Source: a halophilic archaeon SHRA6 (GTDB lineage: Archaea > Halobacteriota > Halobacteria > Halobacteriales > Haloferacaceae). Taken from it: a DNA stretch of 64,000 nucleotides. The position numbers and the translations under genes are program-made. Shown piece after piece: positions 8,281-20,422 of this stretch (within the stretch, counting starts at the first letter, position 1; every line of letters begins with the position of its first letter). The notes under the pieces are model-generated. The model was not told the origin of the DNA. It searched no databases and saw only the letters and a list, made by a program, of their open reading frames with translations. The stretch is taken from NCBI GenBank assembly GCA_005239175.1, contig ML241294.1, positions 1 through 64,000 of the forward strand, given 5' to 3'.

Positions 8281-9825
8281 TCAGCGTTGCACCCAGTCGG
8301 CGAACGACCCGTCCAGTAATGTCGCCTGTTGTTCGTTGACGTAGCGCCGCTGCATCGTTTCGATTCCTTCGGCTAACGAGCGTCCCTTGTCCAGTTCGGC
8401 AGCGACGATCGATCGCTTCCACGAGGCAGGTGTCACACGGTTTTCGACCCGCCAGCGAAGTGGCTTGAGGTATCTGCCAGCTTCCGACTCCGAGAGCCCG
8501 ACAGCGGTCAGGCCCGCCTCGGCGTAGTCAAGTAGCTCCGAAAAGACCACCTCGGGATCGTTGGTCTCGGTACCATCGGCAGTGATGATTCGTTGGCCGC
8601 TGTCGAAGCCGTCCTCGGCGGCTGCACGGAAATTCTCGCGTGCAACCTCCCACGGGAGATTGATAAGCGGATGATCGTGTCGCGTCAGCCCTTCCATCAG
8701 GCCGGCATATGCCGCCTGGAGCGCGATCGAATCCCGAACCGTTGGCTGGGCAGCAAGCGGCCGGAACTCAATGCGGGCGTTCGCCGACGACCGCGTCGCA
8801 CCGTCGAACACCGGACGAACCCACCGCCAGTAGGTGCCGTGTTTGTGACGCAGCGTCGCGAACGAGTCGTCAAAGCGCTCGCCGCGATCGACCGGCATCG
8901 GTACCATCGTCTCGTCGTCGACCACCCGGTGAACGGCGTCTTCGATCGAGTCGAGATCTCTGGGGAATCGAACCTTGTCCGAGTCGGTTGCACTGTTGAG
9001 GACTGACTCGAAGATATTAATTCGGTTCTCGTGGTGTCCCATCGAGAGAATCTCCTTTGGGGGTACGTCGTCGTAGAGGTCCGCGGGGAAAAACGGGGAG
9101 TTCACACCGAGCGCGAGGAGCGGACCGGCGATCCGCACCGCATAGTTGAAACATCGCGGGAGGTCTTCTGCCTGTTGCACCTGGTAGTGTGGCTGGATCG
9201 AGGTGATGAGCGATTCGGGCATCACAGTATCGGCCTCGATCGAGACGTGGGGGGCGTCGATCCGGAACAGCTCGGTCGCAGCCTCGCTGTTTGCCATCGC
9301 GTGATACCGGACCGCATCAGTCATGTTGGTGGCGATTCGGACGCCGCTGTGTTCGACGCTGTCGGTGAGGTAGCCGCGAGCAGTTTCGCCGGCTGGTGGA
9401 ATCGTCCAGAGGCCGTCGCTGACGAGCCGCATTCCTTCGGGGGCCGTACACTCCAGTGCCGCCTGGAGCCGGCCACGGACCTCCGATTCCTGCGCGCGGA
9501 GGCCATGTTCGTTGAATGGCTGTGGGCTGATCGTCATCTCGGCGTTGTGGAGCCCGAGCTCTTTTTCGAATCCAATGAGTTCGAGCAGCCGACGGGGGAC
9601 TCGACACAGCGAATACGCCTCGTCACCGCCCCCGTTACGCCAGCGTCCCTCTGAGACGGCATAGAACTCGTACTCGAGGCCGATGATCGACTGGTGGTTG
9701 TCGAATGTTCCGTCCCGAAGCTCTTCGATGACGGTATCGCCGTCAGCTTCGGCGGCCCGACGGAACGCGTCCGGATCGATCGCCAGGACGTCCTGGACGG
9801 CGTCGGCCAACTCGAAGGTAGTCAT
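8281..9825 (-). CDS. gshA: Glutamate-cysteine ligase-like carboxylate-amine ligase
   Basis: The 514-residue protein resembles the haloarchaeal GshA family, which makes gamma-glutamylcysteine, the main low-molecular-weight thiol of these organisms. An ATP-grasp-unrelated GCS fold is indicated by GLEYEFYAVSEG near the N-terminus, HNAEMTISPQPF, and RIEFRPLAAQPT in the second half. The start at 9825 (MTTFELADAV) was preferred over an upstream frame extension that reads through the divergent promoter. It converges on psmB and is divergent from an uncharacterised gene. Activity on cysteine is inferred from the characterised Halobacterium homologue; related carboxylate-amine ligases could look similar. 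Confidence 0.8.
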   Translation of the reverse strand: MTTFELADAVQDVLAIDPDAFRRAAEADGDTVIEELRDGTFDNHQSIIGLEYEFYAVSEGRWRNGGGDEAYSLCRVPRRLLELIGFEKELGLHNAEMTISPQPFNEHGLRAQESEVRGRLQAALECTAPEGMRLVSDGLWTIPPAGETARGYLTDSVEHSGVRIATNMTDAVRYHAMANSEAATELFRIDAPHVSIEADTVMPESLITSIQPHYQVQQAEDLPRCFNYAVRIAGPLLALGVNSPFFPADLYDDVPPKEILSMGHHENRINIFESVLNSATDSDKVRFPRDLDSIEDAVHRVVDDETMVPMPVDRGERFDDSFATLRHKHGTYWRWVRPVFDGATRSSANARIEFRPLAAQPTVRDSIALQAAYAGLMEGLTRHDHPLINLPWEVARENFRAAAEDGFDSGQRIITADGTETNDPEVVFSELLDYAEAGLTAVGLSESEAGRYLKPLRWRVENRVTPASWKRSIVAAELDKGRSLAEGIETMQRRYVNEQQATLLDGSFADWVQR

Positions 9826-9953
9826 TACCGTTTGATGGACGCAGCGATACTTCAACATTGGCGGCTGAAGACGACCGTGGGTACCAACCACACGAGACAC
9901 GCCAAAGCAACCACCAGCACAACACACTTTCCGCTCGGCCACCTCCAACTGGC

Positions 9954-10769
9954 ATGGAACGCTCCCGAAGGGACACGACAGCCGCGGCGCTGCTGTCGGC
10001 GATCGCCGACCATGGCTGGACGCTCGAAGACGGACCGCGGCGGGGTCCCGTCGCGATCGGTCGGCCTCCGACGGGCAGATCGACGGCTGGCCTTGAGGGT
10101 CGATCGTCGCTCACGACGGGTCCGGTCGCCATCGAACCGGTCGCCGCTGCCGACTGTGATCCGACGACGATCGTCTCGCGGGCCGTCCACGCAGATCGGC
10201 ACGACCGGGATATCCTCTTTCTGGCAGGCACAGACGAGGTCGCCGAGCAGGTTGAGGCCATTCTCAGTGAGCCACCACTGGTGCGTTCGTCTCGATCGGG
10301 ACTGCGAACCTTCTACGCCGGTCCGGATCGGATCCCGATCGAGGCAGGCGGCTACGCACTGGTGAAATCTCCACGAGAATCACTGCGATGGCGCGAGACG
10401 CGAACCCCTGCTGGGCCGATGGATGGCGATCCAAACGGCACGCGAGGGCCACGAGTTGTCTTGGAAGTCGACGGCACAGTGCGCGCCGTGCTTGCAGACG
10501 CGAGGACACTCGCGAGTCCGCCGGCTACGGCGTTTCCGTATCGCTATCAGCGTGATCCAGACACCAAGCGATTCTACGTCTTTTCGACCCGGGACGGACC
10601 GACGGGACCGATCGAGGATTATCCGGGTGTGAAGGCGATCCGCGCGGGTGGATACACCCCGGTTCCGATGCCGATCGTCCCCGAGCACCTCTTCGAAGGA
10701 GAGACGCCAGCGATCGGCATCTACTCGATCGAGCGCGATCGGATCACCATCGCTGAGCCCCGGACGTAG
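9954..10769 (+). CDS. Uncharacterised haloarchaeal protein
   Basis: I do not recognise this 271-residue protein. It has no membrane segment or signal peptide. The N-terminal half looks alpha/beta (TTAAALLSAIADHGWTLEDG, then DILFLAGTDEVAEQVEAIL), and the C-terminal part is rich in proline and arginine with a PFRYRYQRDPDTK-like stretch (actual FPYRYQRDPDTKRFYVF). The start at 9954 follows the divergent intergenic region; an in-frame ATG 96 bases earlier would overlap the promoter of gshA. Codon use is like the neighbours. It precedes the metallo-hydrolase by 54 bp and may share a transcript with it. Confidence 0.7.
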   Translation: MERSRRDTTAAALLSAIADHGWTLEDGPRRGPVAIGRPPTGRSTAGLEGRSSLTTGPVAIEPVAAADCDPTTIVSRAVHADRHDRDILFLAGTDEVAEQVEAILSEPPLVRSSRSGLRTFYAGPDRIPIEAGGYALVKSPRESLRWRETRTPAGPMDGDPNGTRGPRVVLEVDGTVRAVLADARTLASPPATAFPYRYQRDPDTKRFYVFSTRDGPTGPIEDYPGVKAIRAGGYTPVPMPIVPEHLFEGETPAIGIYSIERDRITIAEPRT

Positions 10770-10823
10770 GAGACAGCAACGTTCTTCCGAAGTCTCAACA
10801 CCACGCGAGTCGATCGACCAGGT

Positions 10824-11549
10824 ATGACAGTTCGATACGGCCCGCTTTCGATCGAGTGGCTCGGCTACGCAACTGCCCGAATCGAGACCGAAGATGGCAC
10901 CGTCGTCTACACCGATCCCGGCCGCTATGGCGTGCTCGATGGGCAGTATCCGAAAGACGCAGATCTCGTCGTCGTGACACACAACCACCACTACGACAGC
11001 GATGCGATCGCACAGGTTGCCGACTCGGACGCGACGATCGTCGTCTACGAGGGCGTCAACGCCGCCGAAATCGATCGCGACGTCACGCCGGTTGCAGAGC
11101 TCCCGTTCGACGTAATCCGTGTGACCGACGACGATCATGTCGCAGTCGAGACGGCCGCAGAGACGATCGACGTCTGGTCAGTGCCGGCGTACAATGACCC
11201 GGACGGCCCCTGTGCGGACGCCGACGGAAGCGTCGTTCACCCCAAAGGACTCGGCTGCGGCTACTTGATCGCTGTCGGCGGCGAGCGCGTCTTCTGGCCC
11301 GGCGACTCGGATGCCCTCGACGGATTTGCAGAGCTTGACGTGTCAGTCTTTCTTGCGAACATCGGCGGCACGGTTGTTTCAGATGCTGAAGCCAGCGCTG
11401 ATCTCGCTGATCGGATGGGTCCCGAACTGGTGGTGCCAATCCACTACAATACCCTCGAGATGCTCGAAGCCGATAGCAAGGCATTCGCGGCTGATGTCGC
11501 CTCACGATCGATCGCGGTTGCACTTGATGAACGCGGCGTCGATCGGTGA
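10824..11549 (+). CDS. Metallo-beta-lactamase fold hydrolase (UlaG-like)
   Basis: The 241-residue protein has the metal-binding motif THNHHYDSD (residues 52-60: His53, His55, Asp57 region), then WPGDSDAL and a late VPIHYNTLEML histidine, in the order expected of the MBL fold. It starts at the first strand (SIEWLGYATARIETEDG), as in the UlaG/L-ascorbate-6-phosphate lactonase-like group. The substrate is unknown; archaeal members are usually annotated only as metal-dependent hydrolases. It is cytoplasmic, with no signal peptide. Confidence 0.88.
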   Translation: MTVRYGPLSIEWLGYATARIETEDGTVVYTDPGRYGVLDGQYPKDADLVVVTHNHHYDSDAIAQVADSDATIVVYEGVNAAEIDRDVTPVAELPFDVIRVTDDDHVAVETAAETIDVWSVPAYNDPDGPCADADGSVVHPKGLGCGYLIAVGGERVFWPGDSDALDGFAELDVSVFLANIGGTVVSDAEASADLADRMGPELVVPIHYNTLEMLEADSKAFAADVASRSIAVALDERGVDR

Positions 11550-11591
11550 ACAACTGGACGCAGTAAGATATGCCGTCCCTTATTTGCGATC

Positions 11592-11750
11592 GTGAAGACA
11601 CACGATTGCGAGACGCCCGGTGTCGTCCTGATCACTGGAGCGAGTTCTGGGATCGGCGCCGCAGCGGCTCGTCGGTTCGCAGACTCCGGGCGGAATGTAG
11701 TGCTTGCCGCACATAGCGAAAAGCGGCGTCGTTATGCGTGTCGAACCTAA
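11592..11750 (+). pseudogene. Truncated short-chain dehydrogenase remnant
   Basis: Starting from GTG at 11592, 52 codons encode the Rossmann N-terminus of a short-chain dehydrogenase: VVLITGASSGIGAAAARRFA, then ADSGRNVVLAAHSEKR, ending at TAA. The glycine-rich NAD(P) motif TGxxxGxG is intact, but the catalytic Ser, Tyr and Lys region of a normal protein of about 240 residues is missing. No continuation is seen in another frame downstream. It is therefore probably the decayed 5' end of a deleted gene. The next small reading frame begins 9 bp later, so the deletion junction may lie around 11740-11760. Confidence 0.7.
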
Positions 11751-11759
11751 ATTTTTCGC

Positions 11760-11921
11760 GTGAACTGGACTGCAGTGCTGCACGGGACCGCGACGGTGGT
11801 CGCGGGAGTGGGAGTGTTCGCTTTTGAGCAACCGGTCACGATCGGGCTGCTTGTCGTTGCAGCCGTACTGTTCGTCGGAGGCATCGTAGTGGCCCGCCGA
11901 GACGACAAAACAGGGGAGTAA
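11760..11921 (+). CDS. Small two-helix membrane protein (possible)
   Basis: A GTG-started frame of 53 codons encodes two hydrophobic stretches (WTAVLHGTATVVAGVGVFAF and VTIGLLVVAAVLFVGGIVV) joined by a short EQP turn and closed by a charged ARRDDKTGE tail. The tidy membrane topology argues for a real gene. I do not recognise a family. It directly follows the dehydrogenase remnant, so it might have been brought near its present neighbours by the same deletion. Confidence 0.5.
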   Translation: MNWTAVLHGTATVVAGVGVFAFEQPVTIGLLVVAAVLFVGGIVVARRDDKTGE

Positions 11922-12092
11922 GGCCTCCGTATCAGCTGTCCTCGATAGGTTCGTGTGCCGCAGCAATAGAGAGCTACAGGTGCGGTCCCGCGGTTCCCGG
12001 AGTGCACGAATAAGTCGTCAGAACACCACTAGTAGGGGTTGGCCGATAACCGCTGATTCTCCGCATTGTTGGCTCGGAATGACGACCCGTCC

Positions 12093-13193
12093 TCAGATTA
12101 CGCCCATCGCGTCGAGTCGCTCAGGCAGGTACGTATCGGTCACAAAATCCAGCCCACGGGAGGCCAGCGCCTGCTGTTCGGCCTTCTTTTCGATCTCGAG
12201 TTGGAGTTCGATCTGCTCAGTCCAGTAGTCGGTCTGGAACCGCGGATCGGACAGCTCCGACTCGAGGGCGTTGATATCTGAATCTGCCAGCGGATCGGTC
12301 GGGAGATCGTACTCGACGATGTCCTCCGGTTGAATTCCGACGAACGCTGCCTCCGGGGTTGCGAGGTACTCCGAAAGGTGGGCAGATTTGATCGATCCGT
12401 ACGCCACCGAGCCGTAGATCCGGTAGGACCACGGATCGCCGTCAGTAAACACCACGACCGGCAGGTCAAGCTCGTCGTGGAGCCGTTTGGTGATCCGGCG
12501 AGTCGCCCGGGCGGGCTGGCCCTTGAGGTGGACGACGAGGCAGTTGTAGTCGTCGTCAAAGCCGTTTTCGATGAGGCGATCGCGCATCCCGCCGGTCTCG
12601 ACGCACAACACGAAGTCGATCTCGTGATCGAGGAACTCGATCGTGTCGGGGTTATTCGGGATCTGATAGCCGCCCTCGCCGACATCTTTTTGACAGTGAA
12701 TCTCGCGTTCGCCGCGGCGGGTCTGCTCTCTCAGCAGGAGCGGCCCCATGAGCGTCGCCCCAGATTCCTCGGGGCGCATGTGGAGATCCTCACGGGTAAC
12801 CTCCGAGACGATCTCGAGGTCCTCGATCATCTGGTTCGACTCGTCTTGATCCGAAAAGTGCGCCTCGGTGTTGTCCCACGACTCCGAGAGGTAGTACAAT
12901 TCACGCAGGGTCGAAGATCGGTCCTCGTCGAGTTGCTGGGCGAGGAAGTCAATCGTGTACACTGCTTTCAACAGCTTTCTGGCCCCGCGAACCGAGTTTG
13001 CGCTTCGGGTTGAGGTGCGATCGCCGTACACCCACACCCCCGAGTCCGGGTCGTACTCGATGTTGCGCTTTGTCCGGGTCGGCAGGGTCAATTCGGGGAT
13101 CTTGCCGCCAGCGAACTGGTCATAAAAGTCCGCGGCAAGGTCGATCAGCTGCTCGCGTGCATCCTCGTTTGGGTTCTGTGTCTCTGAGCTCAT
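12093..13193 (-). CDS. top6A: DNA topoisomerase VI subunit A
   Basis: This 366-residue subunit cuts and rejoins DNA in the A2B2 type IIB topoisomerase that decatenates chromosomes and is the relative of Spo11. The catalytic tyrosine lies in [10 protein letters not shown] (Tyr101), within the 5Y-CAP domain. The Toprim domain metal residues are Glu198 in VLCVETGG and Asp250/Asp252 in [14 protein letters not shown]. It begins 7 bp after the top6B stop, so the two are cotranscribed. Confidence 0.97.
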   Translation of the reverse strand: MSSETQNPNEDAREQLIDLAADFYDQFAGGKIPELTLPTRTKRNIEYDPDSGVWVYGDRTSTRSANSVRGARKLLKAVYTIDFLAQQLDEDRSSTLRELYYLSESWDNTEAHFSDQDESNQMIEDLEIVSEVTREDLHMRPEESGATLMGPLLLREQTRRGEREIHCQKDVGEGGYQIPNNPDTIEFLDHEIDFVLCVETGGMRDRLIENGFDDDYNCLVVHLKGQPARATRRITKRLHDELDLPVVVFTDGDPWSYRIYGSVAYGSIKSAHLSEYLATPEAAFVGIQPEDIVEYDLPTDPLADSDINALESELSDPRFQTDYWTEQIELQLEIEKKAEQQALASRGLDFVTDTYLPERLDAMGVI

Positions 13194-13200
13194 AGATGTG

Positions 13201-15684
13201 TTAGGCGTTCACGGTTAGTTTTTCGGCGTCCACGCCGTCGACGTTCACGTCGAAATCTGTCTCCTCCGGGACCTCGTAGCTGATCGATGCCTCCTCGCCA
13301 GCCGACACGGACGGTGACCACTGGAGGAACCACTCGCCGTCCATATCGACAACACTCGCGTCGCCGTTGAGCGCCTGCGGCTCCGCAGAGAGGATATCGG
13401 TAATCTCTGGCTGTTCGGCCCGATCGGAGTAGTTCTCCACGCTGAGCGTCACCGTGGTTCCGGAAACCTCCCGATCGACCGAGAGGTTGTTCATGATCCG
13501 CGCCATCGCACCGTCGATGTTCGGGGGTTCACGGCCCGTCACCTCCGCGACCTTCTCGGCCATCTCCGGGAGGATACGGCCGAGGACGTCCTGTTTCTCG
13601 CGGCGCTTTTGCATCGATCGGCGCTTGTTGAGATACGATTTTAGCTCGCGGGCGGCCTCCCGAATTGCCAGTTCGATCTCGTCTTCGATCGCCGGGATGT
13701 TCGCGATCGCGTCCTTGGATTCACTCGTGAAGGGGACGTTCGTGGATGCGACGTGGATCATAAGCACCGCAGGCCCGTTTGGCATCCCGCTGCCGCCTGG
13801 CTGGTCGAGCCCGTAGTTGCGCCAGCCGATCTGTTTGACCACGTCGGTCGACGCACACGCCCCGCGCTGATAGACGAGCGGGACGCGATTGGCGAACCGA
13901 AGCAGATCGATCGAGCCCTCAGATTTCAGCTCACCGCCATAGGCGATACCGGCCTCAACGATGAACGGATCGCCGCCGTGGACCTCTGCATCCCGCGTCG
14001 CTGCGGCGTAGAAGTCCGCGTCGTACTCTTTGCGGAGTCCTGCCTCGACGAGCGTGTCAGTGATTGGGGAGAGACAGTCGGTCGGCGGCGCGAGGATGTC
14101 CGTCTCGCGCATGGCTTCGAGAAGCTGGCTCGCCGTGTCGCGATCGGCCGCAACCGTCTTGACTTTCGGGAGGTCGTCGGGAACTGTCCGAGTCAACGCC
14201 CAGAGCGCCTCAAAGACGTTCTCGCGGGCGGTGTCACCGAAACTCACCTCGTCGTACTCGACGGTCGCATCGGCTGCGTCTTCGATCGCCCGCTGGAGTT
14301 CGTCGGCGGTGAACCGGAAGCGTCGCTCCTCGCCAGCGTCGGCGTCGAGTCGCCGGGCGAGTCGCTCAGAGAAGCCGTGGATCACGGCATCGTCCTTGCG
14401 GGTGCTCGTCGCTTCGTCGACGATCGCATACAGATCGGACGTAAGCCGATCGCGGCCGTCGCTGTCCGCGCCGGCTACGTCGCCGTTGGCCGCAACAGCC
14501 TCGTCGGTTGACACCGCAGCGTCCGAGTCGAACGCGACAACCGCTGCCCACGCCGCTTCGATCGCGTTCTCTCTGACAGTATCACCGAACGTCCGCCCTG
14601 TTTCGTCTTCGACCCGATCGGCGACGGTGTCGACAATCTCGGCAAGCTCAAATCGGCACGTCCGCTCGCGGTTGCCGAGCACCTCAACGATGCCGCTCGC
14701 GAACGACTCGGTCGCGTCTGCGCCCTTATTCGAGACGGCATCGACGATCGCATCCTCGATGTCGGCCTCGTGGGAAGCGGCCACTGGCCACGAGAGCTCA
14801 CGGCCGAAGTGGCGATCGCGGAACGCGTTCAACACCTTCTCGGCGGTCTTCCCGCCAACGCGGGTAAACTCCCCCTGGAGGAATCCCGACACAGAGTACG
14901 ACTCGGTTGCTTCGAGCATTTTGATGAGCGTCCCGAGTTCGACCCCGTGTGGGTGTGGGCGAATCTCTTTGGTTTCGGCCGGCAGTTGGTCGGTGCCGCG
15001 CTCGAACTTCATCGGTCCGTCGAGTCCCGGTTCACGGAGTTCGAGACGAGCGTGTGGGTTCACGACCGCGGTATGTTTCATGTAGCCGCGAAGCTGCGAT
15101 CGCGCCCGCATGTTCGCTTCCATCTCCAGTTCGATTCGGGTGCCGTGGGTACGATCCCACGTTGTCCGCTCGGCGGTTTTGATTTCGGGCTCGTTCGTGT
15201 CGGTGTCGATGATGAGTTCGACGTACTCAGCGTCCGCAGAGCCCTTCGGTCGGCTGGTTATCTTTGCTGGCTTGCCGCTTGTTAGCTGCGAGTACAACAC
15301 GGCCGCGGAGATCCCGATTCCCTGCTGGCCACGACTCTGCTCGCGCTTGTGAAACCGCGATCCATAGAGGAGCTTTCCGAACACCTTGGGGACCTGTTCT
15401 TTGGTAATTCCCGGTCCGTTGTCTTCGATCACGAGTCGGTAGTAGTCGCCAACCTCGGTGATTTCGACGTAGATGTCCGGTAAGATCCCGGCTTCTTCGG
15501 TCGCGTCGAGCGCGTTGTCGACCGCCTCCTTGACGGCGGTGACGAGCCCGCGGGCGCCCGAGTCGAACCCGAGCATGTGCTTGTTCTTCTCGAAGAACTC
15601 GGCGATGGAGATCTCTCGCTGGCTTTGGGCCAACTCGTCGGCGATCCCCGCATCCTCGCCGAGCGTCGACTGGAAGGACGTCAT
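13201..15684 (-). CDS. top6B: DNA topoisomerase VI subunit B, with large insertion
   Basis: The 827-residue ATPase subunit dimerises on ATP binding and drives strand passage by topoisomerase VI. The GHKL ATPase motifs are AVDNALDAT (residues 54-62), VIEDNGPGI (85-93) and [12 protein letters not shown] (118-129). The transducer domain with PPTDCLSPI and the lysine-bearing segments follows, and a C-terminal Ig-like extension ends the protein. It is far longer than the roughly 530-residue crenarchaeal protein, mainly because of a charged insertion at about residues 305-505, which contains two similar segments. It is divergent from gyrB with a 286-bp gap. Confidence 0.96.
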   Translation of the reverse strand: MTSFQSTLGEDAGIADELAQSQREISIAEFFEKNKHMLGFDSGARGLVTAVKEAVDNALDATEEAGILPDIYVEITEVGDYYRLVIEDNGPGITKEQVPKVFGKLLYGSRFHKREQSRGQQGIGISAAVLYSQLTSGKPAKITSRPKGSADAEYVELIIDTDTNEPEIKTAERTTWDRTHGTRIELEMEANMRARSQLRGYMKHTAVVNPHARLELREPGLDGPMKFERGTDQLPAETKEIRPHPHGVELGTLIKMLEATESYSVSGFLQGEFTRVGGKTAEKVLNAFRDRHFGRELSWPVAASHEADIEDAIVDAVSNKGADATESFASGIVEVLGNRERTCRFELAEIVDTVADRVEDETGRTFGDTVRENAIEAAWAAVVAFDSDAAVSTDEAVAANGDVAGADSDGRDRLTSDLYAIVDEATSTRKDDAVIHGFSERLARRLDADAGEERRFRFTADELQRAIEDAADATVEYDEVSFGDTARENVFEALWALTRTVPDDLPKVKTVAADRDTASQLLEAMRETDILAPPTDCLSPITDTLVEAGLRKEYDADFYAAATRDAEVHGGDPFIVEAGIAYGGELKSEGSIDLLRFANRVPLVYQRGACASTDVVKQIGWRNYGLDQPGGSGMPNGPAVLMIHVASTNVPFTSESKDAIANIPAIEDEIELAIREAARELKSYLNKRRSMQKRREKQDVLGRILPEMAEKVAEVTGREPPNIDGAMARIMNNLSVDREVSGTTVTLSVENYSDRAEQPEITDILSAEPQALNGDASVVDMDGEWFLQWSPSVSAGEEASISYEVPEETDFDVNVDGVDAEKLTVNA

Positions 15685-15865
15685 TATACGCGGAGGTGTT
15701 TCCGTCCTATGGGTAAAACCTCACCGCCAGCGGACCGAAAGTAAAGCAGTGTCCGCCGACCCGTGCGCGGATCGCCGAGCGGTCAATATAATGGCTTTGT
15801 ACTCACGCGCGCCTGAATGTTACCTCTACAGAGCCCGGGTTTGGCTTTCGACAACTGAACTATGA

Positions 15866-17887
<2,022 letters not shown>

Positions 17888-17902
17888 ATCTAAGCGCGAC
17901 GA

Positions 17903-20416
17903 ATGAGCTCAGAACTACCAGACACACCGACAGAAGACGCACCGGCCGCGCGGATCGAAACCGCACGAATCGAAGACGAGATGGAGCAGTCGTACATCGA
18001 CTACGCGATGAGCGTCATCGCGGGGCGAGCGCTGCCGGACGTGCGCGACGGGCTCAAGCCCGTCCACCGGCGGATCCTCTATGCGATGCACGAGTCGGGC
18101 GTTACTGCCGGCTCAAGTCATCGTAAGTCTTCCTCGATCGTCGGGGAAACGATGGGTGATTACCACCCGCACGGGGACAGCGCAATCTATGATACGCTGG
18201 CGCGGATGGCACAGGACTTCTCGATGCGATACCCGCTCGTCGACGGGCAGGGCAACTTCGGCTCTGTGGACGGCGATCCGCCGGCAGCGATGCGCTATAC
18301 CGAGGCGCGGATGTCGCCGATCGCCGAGGAACTGCTCGCAGATATCGAAAAAGACACCGTCGACTTCCAGTCGAACTACGACGATCGGTTGACCGAGCCG
18401 GAGGTGCTCCCCTCGGCGATTCCGAACCTGCTCGTCAACGGCTCCTCGGGGATTGCGGTCGGGATGTCAACGAACGTCCCGCCACACAATCTCGGCGAGG
18501 TGATCGACGCGACGATCCACCTGATCGACAATCCCGAGTGTACGATCGAAGACCTCATGGCCCACGTCAAGGGGCCAGATTTCCCGACGGGAGCGAATAT
18601 TGTCGGGCGAAATGGGGTTCACAAGGCGTACAAGACGGGTCGCGGGCGTCTCCGTGTCCGCGCTGAATTCGAGGTCGACGAGGAAGCCGGGCATATCGTC
18701 ATTACGGAGCTCCCGTATCAGGCGAACAAAGCGCGGATGATCGAGCGGATCGCAGAAGACGTAAATGAGGGTGCGATCGAGGGTATTCGCGACCTCCGTG
18801 ATGAGTCCGATCGCGATGGCATCCGGGTCGTCGTCGAACTCAAACAGGGTGCAATGGCCGAGGTCGTCAAAAACCAGCTGCTCGAAAGCCACCTCGAGAA
18901 GACCTTCGGTGTCATCAACCTCGCGCTCGTCGACGGGACACCGCAGGTACTCGACCTCAAACAAACGCTCAAAGAATACCTCGAGCACCGCCGAGAGGTC
19001 GTTCGACGACGATCGGCGTACGATCTCGAGGCCGCCGAAGACCGCGCCCACATCCTCGAAGGGCGGTTAGTCGCGCTGGATAATGTCGAAGAGGTCGTCG
19101 AGTTGATCCAGGATGCCGAGGATCGCGATGACGCAAAGCTGGCCCTCAGGGAGGCGTTTGACTTCTCTGAAGCGCAGGTCGATCATATCGTCTCGATGCA
19201 GCTCGGCTCGCTCACCTCGATGGAGGCCCAGGAGATCGAATCCGAGTACGAGGACGTGCAAGCGACGATCGAACGACTCTCCGAGATTCTCAACAATGAG
19301 TCGGAGCTGCTCGGCGTGATCAAAGACGAACTGCGCGAGATACGAGACGAATACGCCGACGAACGTCGGACTTCGTTCATCGAGGACACCGGATCGGTCG
19401 CACACGCGGATTTGATTCCCGAACAGGACGTCGTGGTGACGCTTTCTGCAGGCGATTACATCAAGCGGATGCCGCTTTCGAGATTCAGCGCGCAGAATCG
19501 CGGCGGCAAGGGGATCATCGGGACCGATCTCAAGGAAGATGACACCGTCTCGTCGGTCTTTGTGGCCAACAGTCACGACTACCTGCTTTGTTTCACCAAC
19601 AAGGGCCAGATATACAAGCTCCGGGCCTTCCAGATCCCGGAGATGTCGCGAACGGCTCGCGGGAAGTCCGCGGTCAACCTCCTCGATCTCGATGATGACG
19701 AAGAGCTCGCAGCGGTGGTAAACTGCGAAGAGCTTGAAGCCGACGAGATCGACGGCGATCGGTACCTCACCATGGTGACCCGCGACGGGTACATCAAACG
19801 AACCGGGGTGTCGGACTTCCAGAATATCCTCTCGACGGGAATCCGTGCGCTCCGACTAGAGGACGGCGACGAACTGGTTGACGTCGAGGTGACGACAGGC
19901 AATCGAACCCTCGTCATCGGAACCGCCGGAGGGATGGCCATCCGCTTCGACGAGTCAGAGGTCAGACCGATGGGTCGAAGCGCCCGTGGGGTCCGGGGAA
20001 TCACGCTCACCGGCGGCGACACTGTCGCTGGCGTCGCAGCCGTCGACACCGATCGCCACAGCTGGGTGTTGACTGTAACCGAACACGGCTACGGGAAGCG
20101 ATCGGACATCGAAGAGTACCGCGTCCAGTCGCGGAACGGCAAAGGGCTCATCGACATCAAGACGAACGCCAGAAACGGCGACGTGTGTGCGATCGAGACC
20201 GTTGGGCCGGGCGATCACCTCGCGGTAATGAGCGGTGCGGGCCAGATCATGCGGACACCCGTTGAAGGAATCTCGACGGTCGGTCGAAACACGATGGGTG
20301 TCATCGTGATGGATCTCAGCGAGGGCGACTCGGTGGCATCCGTCGACGTGATTCCAAGAGAGATGGTGACAGCCGAGTCCGAATCAGCGATCGAAGCCGA
20401 TCCGATCGAACAGTAG
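17903..20416 (+). CDS. gyrA: DNA gyrase subunit A
   Basis: The 837-residue subunit breaks and reseals DNA; the catalytic tyrosine is Tyr132 in [11 protein letters not shown]. The N-terminal region [19 protein letters not shown] and the quinolone-pocket segment [12 protein letters not shown] are intact. The C-terminal beta-pinwheel contains the gyrase box in the form [10 protein letters not shown], which marks it as gyrase rather than topoisomerase IV and predicts DNA wrapping. It follows gyrB closely and converges on the arginase gene with a 6-bp gap. Confidence 0.98.
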   Translation: MSSELPDTPTEDAPAARIETARIEDEMEQSYIDYAMSVIAGRALPDVRDGLKPVHRRILYAMHESGVTAGSSHRKSSSIVGETMGDYHPHGDSAIYDTLARMAQDFSMRYPLVDGQGNFGSVDGDPPAAMRYTEARMSPIAEELLADIEKDTVDFQSNYDDRLTEPEVLPSAIPNLLVNGSSGIAVGMSTNVPPHNLGEVIDATIHLIDNPECTIEDLMAHVKGPDFPTGANIVGRNGVHKAYKTGRGRLRVRAEFEVDEEAGHIVITELPYQANKARMIERIAEDVNEGAIEGIRDLRDESDRDGIRVVVELKQGAMAEVVKNQLLESHLEKTFGVINLALVDGTPQVLDLKQTLKEYLEHRREVVRRRSAYDLEAAEDRAHILEGRLVALDNVEEVVELIQDAEDRDDAKLALREAFDFSEAQVDHIVSMQLGSLTSMEAQEIESEYEDVQATIERLSEILNNESELLGVIKDELREIRDEYADERRTSFIEDTGSVAHADLIPEQDVVVTLSAGDYIKRMPLSRFSAQNRGGKGIIGTDLKEDDTVSSVFVANSHDYLLCFTNKGQIYKLRAFQIPEMSRTARGKSAVNLLDLDDDEELAAVVNCEELEADEIDGDRYLTMVTRDGYIKRTGVSDFQNILSTGIRALRLEDGDELVDVEVTTGNRTLVIGTAGGMAIRFDESEVRPMGRSARGVRGITLTGGDTVAGVAAVDTDRHSWVLTVTEHGYGKRSDIEEYRVQSRNGKGLIDIKTNARNGDVCAIETVGPGDHLAVMSGAGQIMRTPVEGISTVGRNTMGVIVMDLSEGDSVASVDVIPREMVTAESESAIEADPIEQ

Positions 20417-20422
20417 CCGTCT

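Noticed and set aside
14030-15085. Long open frame on the plus strand, antisense to top6B
   Set aside because: It is Ser/Arg-rich, has no recognisable domain and lies fully inside the clear top6B coding sequence. Long shadow frames are expected in GC-rich haloarchaeal genes.
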